A program made the position numbers and the translations under genes. From positions 1-14,190 of the forward strand of contig CAZCZJ010000062.1 in assembly GCA_964503235.1 (NCBI GenBank): a DNA stretch of 14,190 nucleotides, in the 5' to 3' direction. Below the pieces are notes generated by a model, which saw nothing but the letters and a program-made list of their open reading frames with translations, ran no database searches and was not told the DNA's origin. This DNA is from W425 sp964503235. Its GTDB lineage: Bacteria > Chloroflexota > Dehalococcoidia > Dehalococcoidales > RBG-16-60-22. Below, piece by piece: positions 7,289 through 13,505 of the stretch (positions are counted from its first letter, which is position 1; each line of letters begins with the position of its first letter).

Positions 7289-8017
7289 ATGGATACGGAA
7301 TCGGCTTGCCGGAAGTTGGCGATATGGATACGGGAGAAAGTGGCAGAAGCCGGTTGCCGTGGCGTGGTACTGGGATTAAGCGGGGGGCTGGATTCCTCGG
7401 TGCTGGCAGTATTATGCCAGCAAGCTTTGCCGCAGGATACCCTCGGTCTGCTTATGCCCTGCCATAGCATCGATACCGACAGAATTCATGCCGAAGCAGT
7501 AGCGGAAAAATTCTCTATCCCAACCAAAACAGTCACTCTTGATGATGTCTATGATTCACTTTTAAAAACACTGCCGGATTTTCAACCGGACGCAGCACTG
7601 TTAAGGCTGACACATGCCAATCTCAAAGCCCGCCTCAGGATGATAACCCTTTATAACACCACCAACCAGTTGCAGTATATCGTAGCCGGTTCCAGCAATC
7701 GCAGTGAACTTACTATCGGCTATTTCACCAAGTACGGCGATGGCGGAGTGGATATCATGCCGCTGGGGAACCTGGTCAAAAGCCAGGTAAGAGAGCTCGC
7801 CGGTTACCTGGGAGTCCCTCAAGAAATTATCGATAAGCCGCCTTCCGCCGGTTTGTGGGAAGGGCAGACCGACGAGGAAGAAATGGGATTGACTTACGAA
7901 GTCCTGGATAACTACATCCTCACCGGGAAAGCCCCGGAAGACTTAAAGAAAACGCTGGAAACCAGAAAAGCCGCCTCTGAGCACAAGCGTATCTCTCCCC
8001 CCATCCCTGAGGTTTGA
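7289..8017 (+). CDS. nadE: NAD synthetase, ammonia-dependent type
   Basis: NadE makes NAD+ from nicotinic acid adenine dinucleotide, ATP and ammonia, the last step of NAD synthesis. The 242-residue protein has only the synthetase domain; no glutaminase (nitrilase-type) domain is present, so it should use free ammonia. The PP-loop SGGLDSS lies at residues 31-37. Family signatures AGSSNRSELTIGYFTKYGD and GVDIMPLGNLVKSQVRELA follow, and KPPSAGLWEGQTDEEEMG marks the adenylate/ATP end. AGGAG 6 nt before the ATG is a good ribosome binding site. It is a monocistronic gene, convergent with the acetyltransferase across a repeat-filled gap. Confidence 0.95.
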   Translation: MDTESACRKLAIWIREKVAEAGCRGVVLGLSGGLDSSVLAVLCQQALPQDTLGLLMPCHSIDTDRIHAEAVAEKFSIPTKTVTLDDVYDSLLKTLPDFQPDAALLRLTHANLKARLRMITLYNTTNQLQYIVAGSSNRSELTIGYFTKYGDGGVDIMPLGNLVKSQVRELAGYLGVPQEIIDKPPSAGLWEGQTDEEEMGLTYEVLDNYILTGKAPEDLKKTLETRKAASEHKRISPPIPEV

Positions 8018-8027
8018 CCCGACACCG

Positions 8028-8270
8028 CCCCCCTTTAGTTATCTTTTCCCACCCGACCGCCCATGAGCATCCTGCCCGTTTCCGTTAAAATCCCCATTCC
8101 ACCCTTATTGGGGAGTAACCTGCCAGCCGTGGCTCAGGCTCTCCTATTCTCCCGCCTCCCCCTCCTTTTCTAAGGCAGGGGGACTGAGGGGGAGGATTTC
8201 ATGAAAAAATACTTCCCCCTCTCCTGCGAAACGCCTTGCCAGGAGAGGGGGACACAGGGGGTGATGTATA
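8028..8270 (-). repeat. Palindromic repeat, copy C (no terminal repeats)
   Basis: This copy fills the 301-bp gap between the convergent nadE and acetyltransferase genes. It holds the hairpin with arms CCCCCTCTCCTG/CAGGAGAGGGGG (8215-8226 and 8240-8251); over about 50 bp around it I count only two differences from copy A. A second, looser palindrome has arms CCTCCCCC/GGGGGAGG (8155-8162 and 8188-8195). The stretch TTATCTTTTCCCACCC near 8039-8054 also occurs in copy A. The terminal repeats of copies A and D are absent, so this copy is partial. The hairpins lie between two gene ends and could serve as a two-way terminator. Confidence 0.6.
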
Positions 8271-8318
8271 TTAGTCTCGCACCACCCCCCGATAGCACCC
8301 ATATAGCGACGGTTTACA

Positions 8319-9530
8319 TTAAAACATATCGGCGCAAAACGGCCGATAATCGGTACGCATTACCCTGTCCCACAACGGCAGCGCTTTATCATCGTAAACG
8401 TCAAGGCGTCCCATGCGCGCGGCCGCCGAGGCACTGATTTGCCCGAATACGAGCATAGCCAGCGTAGAGACGGGCATGACCAGTTGCGGTGTTTTTTCAG
8501 TACGGTGTATTTCCGTCCCACTTATAGTAATATCAGCTTCCCACTTGCCCTGGTTCCAGGAACAGAAGTCATCGATAACCTCGAAGGTAAGATTGCCCTC
8601 GTCCGAATACGGACGCAGCGGCAAGGCTCTCTCAACATCCACAATCCTGCCCAGCAAACCATCGCCCGACGTGATATTAAGGCGTCTCGGTTCCAGCATC
8701 AGGTGAGGCAGCGGGTCATCGGGCGGTACCCGACCCCACATGATGTCCTGCACCAGGTCCATATTGCTGAAATGACTCCAGATCGCCCGGTAAGCTGAAG
8801 CAGAATGCCATACCAGGTCGGTAATATTTACCAGCTGCACCATGGGATGGCCCGGTCTGGTATCCCGGCTGATGGAGTATATAGCGTAGCCGGCCGGTTT
8901 CCCCGCCTCTATATACATAACCTTATACATCGCAATTTGAGTTTCGGGGTTTCTCACCACCGTAAACGGTGCCCCCGTTGCTACCTCAAAGGCCTCGTTC
9001 CGCCGCAGGTATCCCGTTTTCCCTTCGATAAAGCGATGGTACAGGTCAAGCATAGTCGCCATATCATCATCGCCGGCTTCGAGGAATTCACCCGATACTA
9101 CCGGTGACGATATCAGGTCTAAATAACGGGGTTCCACGCAGTAGCCGTTTCTGGTCGAGACCACCGCATAGCCGTATCTCTGGTATATCGCTGCTCTGGA
9201 CGCGAAAAGGGCCGCGATTGCCTGTCCGCCGCGCTCGTGAAGCTGCTGAAAATGCTCCGACGTTATCTTACGCAGGTAATTGCGACGTCGGTAGACCGGT
9301 AATGTACTCACCACAGTGACCCCGGCAACGGGAGTCTGGGAGCCGTTCAACATCATCGTAAGCGGCCAGGCGGCGTAGGTAGTGGCCATCTTTCCGTCGC
9401 AGAACGCGCAAAGCGTCAATTCCGGCGGCATTTTTAATAATGCTTCCCCCTGGGATGCGAAATTCGTACGCACGATGCGGTTCATTTCATCCAGTTCTTC
9501 CGATTTTACGGGGCGTATTTCGAGCGCCAT
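8319..9530 (-). CDS. Eis-like GNAT family N-acetyltransferase
   Basis: This 403-residue protein has the layout of Eis-type acetyltransferases: an N-terminal GNAT domain (about 1-150), a second GNAT-like region, and a C-terminal sterol-carrier-like domain (about 290-403). The acetyl-CoA region reads VAGVTVVSTLPVYRRRNYLR (68-87), with Asn84 where the RxxGxG/A signature usually has Gly. IYQRYGYA (115-122) supplies the tyrosine region that holds the general acid in mycobacterial Eis. The protein ends RPFCADMF; in Eis the carboxylate of a C-terminal Phe is the catalytic base, and length and last residue match here. Eis enzymes acetylate amines, including aminoglycosides, but the substrate of this one is unknown. 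AAGGAAG 6 nt before the ATG supports the start. It is a lone gene. Confidence 0.88.
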   Translation of the reverse strand: MALEIRPVKSEELDEMNRIVRTNFASQGEALLKMPPELTLCAFCDGKMATTYAAWPLTMMLNGSQTPVAGVTVVSTLPVYRRRNYLRKITSEHFQQLHERGGQAIAALFASRAAIYQRYGYAVVSTRNGYCVEPRYLDLISSPVVSGEFLEAGDDDMATMLDLYHRFIEGKTGYLRRNEAFEVATGAPFTVVRNPETQIAMYKVMYIEAGKPAGYAIYSISRDTRPGHPMVQLVNITDLVWHSASAYRAIWSHFSNMDLVQDIMWGRVPPDDPLPHLMLEPRRLNITSGDGLLGRIVDVERALPLRPYSDEGNLTFEVIDDFCSWNQGKWEADITISGTEIHRTEKTPQLVMPVSTLAMLVFGQISASAAARMGRLDVYDDKALPLWDRVMRTDYRPFCADMF

Positions 9531-9591
9531 AACTCACTTCCTTAAAAAATGTTCACGGGAACGTTTACAGCCTGAACGGGTATCAATCGTT

Positions 9592-9618
9592 GTAGGAATT
9601 CTCATCTGGGAATTCTAC
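9592..9618 (-). promoter_or_regulatory. Imperfect palindrome in the acetyltransferase leader
   Basis: GTAGGAATTC (9592-9601) and GAATTCTAC (9610-9618) form a hairpin with one bulged base and an 8-nt loop. It lies just downstream of the predicted start (near 9633), inside a leader of about 100 nt. It could be an operator or an RNA hairpin; nothing in the sequence decides between these. Confidence 0.3.
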
Positions 9619-9639
9619 TGTAAAAATCCGTACGCGGGG

Positions 9640-9669
9640 ATTGTACCATCTTGAATACGGCTGGTGCAA
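9640..9669 (-). promoter_or_regulatory. Candidate promoter of the Eis-like acetyltransferase gene
   Basis: On the minus strand, TTGCAC (9669-9664) and TACAAT (9645-9640) are separated by 18 nt. Transcription would start near 9633, leaving a 5' leader of roughly 100 nt before the ATG at 9530. Confidence 0.5.
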
Positions 9670-9753
9670 GCTGATAAAAAACATATACATAATACTCAGG
9701 ACACATTAAGACCAGTCGTGCATCTATAAAAGTCAAACACATTTTTATATGAT

Positions 9754-9989
9754 TCTGTCTGGTTTTGGTTGATTTAAGATGCTCTCCCCCTGATCCCCTC
9801 TCAAACAGGTATATATTCAATGCTCTTTTTTAGTCTGTTTGAGAGGGGGGAGCGTTTTTTAAGAGGGGGCGGAGTCCCCTCTTCTATTTACCCCCCTCCG
9901 GTCGGTTATAATTGCGTTGTTTCACCGATGTTTGTGGCTGGAGAGGGGGCAAGGGTGAGATAAGCACCCATCAACCAAATGCAAACAAA
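9754..9989 (+). mobile_element. MITE-like palindromic repeat, copy D
   Basis: This roughly 236-bp element lies in the divergent gap between the acetyltransferase and recA. Its ends 9754-9773 (TCTGTCTGGTTTTGGTTGAT) and 9970-9989 form an imperfect inverted repeat matching at 16 of 20 positions, and similarity continues inward to ATGCTCTCCCCC against TTATCTCACCC. It contains a perfect 14-bp stem CCCCTCTCAAACAG/CTGTTTGAGAGGGG (9795-9808 and 9835-9848) and the short hairpin AAGAGGGG/CCCCTCTT (9861-9868 and 9876-9883). No coding sequence is present. Copies A, B and C lie in the other orientation. The flanks, 9670-9753 and 9990-10013, show nothing recognisable. Confidence 0.7.
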
Positions 9990-10013
9990 GGCTTATTTCC
10001 CACTTCCTGCTAC

Positions 10014-10042
10014 TTGTTTTGGAGTATGCGTTATGTTATTAT
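10014..10042 (+). promoter_or_regulatory. Candidate recA promoter
   Basis: TTGTTT (10014-10019) and TATTAT (10037-10042) are separated by 17 nt. Transcription would begin near 10049, so the leader before the ATG at 10059 is only about 10 nt and the GAGG at 10049-10052 would sit at the very 5' end. No LexA-type GAAC-N4-GTTC box was seen nearby. Confidence 0.45.
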
Positions 10043-10058
10043 CTGGGTGAGGCGAGAG

Positions 10059-11075
10059 ATGACCACAGATAAGGAAAAGGCTCTGGAATTAGCTATCGGC
10101 CAGATTGAAAAGCGGTTTGGCAAGGGCTCCATCATGAAGCTGGGGGAGTCAGCCACACTGCCTTCTATCGAGGCTATTCCAACCGGCTCACTGGCTCTTG
10201 ACCTGGCCCTGGGTATAGGAGGTATACCCAGAGGTAGAATTACGGAAATATTCGGTCCCGAGTCATCCGGGAAAACTACATTAGCTCAGCATATAATCGC
10301 CGAAGCCCAAAAAAGGGGAGGTTTGGTTGCCTATATTGATGCCGAGCACGCCCTGGACCCCTCTTACGCTGCCAATTGCGGTGTGAAAATTGACGACCTG
10401 CTTATATCACAGCCAGATACCGGTGAGCAGGCACTGGAGATTACCGAAGCGCTGGTAAGGAGCAGCGCTGTTGATGCGATAATTATTGATAGCGTCGCCG
10501 CTCTGGTCCCCCGCGCCGAAATCGAGGGAGACATGGGAGACCCTCAAATGGGTTTACAGGCCCGCCTGATGTCACAGGCTCTGAGAAAGCTGGCTGCCGC
10601 CATCGGCAGGTCCGGCACCGCCGTAATATTCATCAACCAGTTAAGGGAAAAGGTTGGTATCGTCTTCGGTAATCCGGAGGTGACCACCGGCGGCAGAGCC
10701 CTGAAGTTCTACAGCTCGGTCAGAATAGATTTACGAAGAACAGAAACCATCAAGCAGGGAACCGATGCTATCGGCAGCCGTGTTAGAGCTAAGGTAGTTA
10801 AAAATAAGGTTGCACCACCGTTCCGTACCGCTGAATTTGATATTATGTTCGAATACGGTATCAGTAAAGAGGGTAACCTTCTTGATATCGGTATAGAGCT
10901 GGGGCTGATAAGTAAAGCCGGAGCCTTTTTCTCTTACGGTGATACCCGCCTCGGGCAGGGCAGGGAAAGCGCTAAACATTATCTCAAGGAAAACCCTGAA
11001 CTCGCCCAGGAAATTGAAGAGAAGATTAGGGCCTCAGCCAAAGACTCGCACTCTACATTGCCTGTAGAAAATTAA
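10059..11075 (+). CDS. recA: Recombinase RecA
   Basis: RecA forms ATP-dependent filaments on single-stranded DNA, pairs homologous DNA and triggers LexA self-cleavage. The 338-residue protein has the Walker A motif GPESSGKT at 66-73, the Walker B region AIIIDSVAALVPRAEIEGDMGD, and the DNA-binding loop region INQLREKVG followed by GNPEVTTGGRALKFYSS. The start MTTDKEKALELAIGQIEKRFGKG is the usual RecA opening; 49 upstream in-frame codons do not resemble RecA and run into the repeat element, so they were excluded. GAGG lies 6 nt before the ATG. The C-terminal tail is short and only moderately acidic. It is followed by a terminator and then recX. Confidence 0.98.
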   Translation: MTTDKEKALELAIGQIEKRFGKGSIMKLGESATLPSIEAIPTGSLALDLALGIGGIPRGRITEIFGPESSGKTTLAQHIIAEAQKRGGLVAYIDAEHALDPSYAANCGVKIDDLLISQPDTGEQALEITEALVRSSAVDAIIIDSVAALVPRAEIEGDMGDPQMGLQARLMSQALRKLAAAIGRSGTAVIFINQLREKVGIVFGNPEVTTGGRALKFYSSVRIDLRRTETIKQGTDAIGSRVRAKVVKNKVAPPFRTAEFDIMFEYGISKEGNLLDIGIELGLISKAGAFFSYGDTRLGQGRESAKHYLKENPELAQEIEEKIRASAKDSHSTLPVEN

Positions 11076-11124
11076 AGGCATTTAATACAATAAGCCGGAT
11101 TAATTTATATAGATGGCAATTTTT

Positions 11125-11155
11125 AGGCTGAGGCAGAGGCTTCAGCCTTTTTGTG
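11125..11155 (+). terminator. Intrinsic terminator between recA and recX
   Basis: AGGCTGA (11125-11131) pairs with TCAGCCT (11142-11148), with extra pairing possible inside the loop, and the stem runs into TTTTTGTGTTTT. It stands 49 nt after the recA stop and about 25 nt before the recX start. It would reduce recX transcription relative to recA, as the recA-recX terminator does in E. coli. Confidence 0.75.
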
Positions 11156-11176
11156 TTTTAAAAAGGATAGTTGTTA

Positions 11177-11812
11177 ATGAGCGTGATAACCAGGCTGACG
11201 ACCGCAAAGAGTCGTGATAGCAGAATAAATATCTACCTCGACGGTAAATATACTTTTTGCCTGCCAGTCGATATTGTCGTAAAAGAGGGACTATCGACTA
11301 ACCAGGAACTCTCGCCGGGTCAGGTAAAAGCACTGGCCGCCGCTGACCGCCACCGCCGTTGCTTAAATACGGCTATCCGCTATATTGGTTACAGACCGCG
11401 CAGCGAATTTGAAGTTAGACAACGACTCCGGCAGCGTGGATTTGAAAACGACTTTGTCGAAAAGGTAGTTGCCAACCTTAAAGAACAGGGACTGATTGAC
11501 GATACCTCTTTTGCCCGGTTCTGGAAAGAAAACCGGGAGGATTTCAGCCCGCGCAGTCGATGGCTGACCGGGGTGGAGCTGCAACGTAAGGGAATCGACA
11601 GGGAAACCATCGAACAGGTAGTTGGTGAAGTTGATGATAATGCCAGCGCCTACCGGGCCGCTTTAAGTAGAGCTCGGCACCTGTCTTCGTCCGATTATCA
11701 GCTTTACCGTCGCCGACTGGGTGAACACCTGAAGCGTCGGGGTTTTACCTACGAGGTGATAAATAACGTGATTGATAAGGTATGGCAGGAGCACGGAAAT
11801 AACTCCGAATGA
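11177..11812 (+). CDS. recX: RecA regulatory protein RecX
   Basis: RecX binds RecA filaments and limits or modulates their activity. The 211-residue protein has the longer form seen outside enterobacteria: an N-terminal strand-rich part (INIYLDGKYTFCLPVDIVVKEGL) before the helical repeats. Repeat signatures include AIRYIGYRPRSEFEVRQRLR, FVEKVVANLKEQGLIDDTSFARFW and LGEHLKRRGFTYEVINNVID. ATG 11177 was chosen because AAGGA lies 9 nt upstream; an in-frame TTG at 11171 is too close to that site. It is downstream of recA in the same orientation, separated by a terminator, so expression probably depends on readthrough or a weak promoter of its own. Confidence 0.93.
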   Translation: MSVITRLTTAKSRDSRINIYLDGKYTFCLPVDIVVKEGLSTNQELSPGQVKALAAADRHRRCLNTAIRYIGYRPRSEFEVRQRLRQRGFENDFVEKVVANLKEQGLIDDTSFARFWKENREDFSPRSRWLTGVELQRKGIDRETIEQVVGEVDDNASAYRAALSRARHLSSSDYQLYRRRLGEHLKRRGFTYEVINNVIDKVWQEHGNNSE

Positions 11813-11865
11813 TATATACCAATATTGAAATATTTAAATACAGAATCTAAAGAAAGGGGGGTAAA

Positions 11866-13407
11866 ATGGAAGGTGGAGCCTTAGTATATATAGCAATCTT
11901 CTTTAGTTTTATCATAGGTCTGATTTTTGGAGGTGCGGCGGCCTTTTTGTGGCGGAGAATGGTATTCAACCGACAGCTGCGTATCGCTGAGAGAAAAGCC
12001 GCCAGGATGGTAGCTGAAGCCAGAAACGAGGCTAAAGGCATTCTCCAGGAAGCCCAGGAGGAAGTAAAGAAAAACAAAACTACCGCCGACGCCGAGTACC
12101 GCGAACGAAGGAGTGAACTGCAACGACAGGAAAACAGACTGAGCCAGAAGCAGGAAACCCTCGACCGGAAGATAGAAAGCGCCGAACAACGTGAACGCAA
12201 CATGACCAACAAGGAAAAGGAGATAGAGACAATCCGCGGCCAGCTTGGCGAATTGAAGGATAAACAACTTCAACAGCTGGAGCTAATCTCCGGAATGTCC
12301 AGCACGGAAGCCAGGCAAAATTTACTGGACGCCATGGAAGTCGAGATGCAGCAGGAAGCTTCCCGTCGTTTGCATCAGTGGGAAACTAAACTCAAAGAAG
12401 AAGCCAATGAGAAAGCCCAGGAAATCCTGGCCTCGGCCATACAGCGCAGTGCTTCGGAGATTGTCGCTGAGAGTACTGCCTCCGTGGTTCCCATTCCTAA
12501 TGATGAGATGAAAGGCAGGCTTATCGGCAGGGAAGGCCGTAACATCAGAGCCCTGGAACAGGCCACCGGAGTCGACCTTATCATCGACGACACGCCCGAA
12601 GCGGTAACACTGTCCAGCTTCGACCCGATTCGCCGGGAGATAGCCCGCATCACTCTCAACCGGCTTATTCTTGACGGACGCATTCATCCGGCGCGCATCG
12701 AGGAAATGGCGGCCAAAGCCAAGGAGGAAGTGGACGCCGATATCGTTAATGCCGGTGAGCAGGCAGTGATGAAGCTGGGAATACAGCTACATCCCGAGTT
12801 AATAAAACTCCTCGGACGGCTTAAATACCGTACCAGTTACGGGCAGAATGCCCTGGAGCACAGTATGGAGGTAGCTCACCTGTCGGGCATGATTGCCTCG
12901 GAGCTGGGAGCCAACGTCAATATCGCCAAGAAAGCCGGACTGCTTCACGACATCGGTAAAGCCGTCGACCGCGAGGTAGAGGGCACTCATGCCGCTATCG
13001 GAGCCGACCTGGTCAAGCAGTGGGAAAAGTCGCCTGAGGTCCTCCAGGGAGTCGCCGAACATCACCTGGAGACCAGTGACACCAGCGTCTGGGGCTATAT
13101 CACCTCGGCCGCCGATGCAATCAGCAGCGCCAGGCCCGGCGCCAGACGTGAATCGCTGGAAAGCTATCTCAAACGACTGCGGGCGCTGGAGGATATCGCC
13201 GACAGCTTTAAAGGTGTCGAGAAGTCCTACGCCATTCAGGCCGGTCGTGAGGTCCGCATATTAGTAAAGCCTGAGTCTATCGACGACCTCGGTGCGATGA
13301 GGCTGGCCCGCGATATCGTGAAAAAGGTTGAAGAGACCCTGGATTATCCGGGACAGATAAAAGTCACCGTAATCAGAGAGACCCGGGCTATCGACTACGC
13401 AAAATAA
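11866..13407 (+). CDS. rny: Ribonuclease Y
   Basis: RNase Y is a membrane-anchored endoribonuclease that starts mRNA decay. The 513 residues follow the family layout and length (B. subtilis protein about 520): one membrane helix at about 5-29, a long charged coiled coil at about 40-195, a KH RNA-binding domain with GRLIGREGRNIRALE (217-231), and an HD domain with LEHSMEVAHLSG (330-341) and the metal-binding His361-Asp362 in LLHDIGKAVD. EHHLETSD and SAADAIS provide further HD-domain residues. The C-terminus VTVIRETRAIDYAK is typical. A strong AAAGGGGGG ribosome binding site precedes the ATG. It starts 53 nt after recX and is followed by ymdB, a common neighbour. Confidence 0.97.
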   Translation: MEGGALVYIAIFFSFIIGLIFGGAAAFLWRRMVFNRQLRIAERKAARMVAEARNEAKGILQEAQEEVKKNKTTADAEYRERRSELQRQENRLSQKQETLDRKIESAEQRERNMTNKEKEIETIRGQLGELKDKQLQQLELISGMSSTEARQNLLDAMEVEMQQEASRRLHQWETKLKEEANEKAQEILASAIQRSASEIVAESTASVVPIPNDEMKGRLIGREGRNIRALEQATGVDLIIDDTPEAVTLSSFDPIRREIARITLNRLILDGRIHPARIEEMAAKAKEEVDADIVNAGEQAVMKLGIQLHPELIKLLGRLKYRTSYGQNALEHSMEVAHLSGMIASELGANVNIAKKAGLLHDIGKAVDREVEGTHAAIGADLVKQWEKSPEVLQGVAEHHLETSDTSVWGYITSAADAISSARPGARRESLESYLKRLRALEDIADSFKGVEKSYAIQAGREVRILVKPESIDDLGAMRLARDIVKKVEETLDYPGQIKVTVIRETRAIDYAK

Positions 13408-13417
13408 ACCTAGGGCT

Positions 13418-13493
13418 GTCATTGCGAGCGAAGCATGGCAATCTCTAAATCTGATGACAGAGATTGCTTCGTCACTTCGTTCCTCGCAGTGAC
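13418..13493 (+). repeat. Dispersed palindromic repeat of the 'TCATTGCGAG / GCAATCTC' type
   Basis: GTCATTGCGAG...GGCAATCTC on the left is mirrored by GAGATTGC...CTCGCAGTGAC on the right, giving a hairpin of about 76 bp with an imperfect stem. Sequences of this kind occur in many copies in diverse bacterial genomes and, read in frame, give the familiar spurious peptide CEERSDEAI. It fills nearly the whole gap between rny and ymdB and ends 12 nt before the ymdB start. Confidence 0.8.
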
Positions 13494-13505
13494 GTGTGAT
13501 TAAAG

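Noticed and set aside
9551..9562. GTTCACGGGAAC as a LexA/SOS box near recA
   Set aside because: The half-sites face the opposite way to the known GAAC-N4-GTTC box, and it lies in the acetyltransferase leader about 500 bp from recA.
2809..9989. CRISPR array or tRNA genes in the repetitive gaps
   Set aside because: Repeats are few, far apart, variable and palindromic across the whole unit, without regular spacers; no cloverleaf with a T-arm GTTCRA was seen.
9912..10058. N-terminal extension of RecA by 49 codons
   Set aside because: The extension does not resemble RecA, begins inside repeat copy D, and the family start with GAGG upstream fits ATG 10059.
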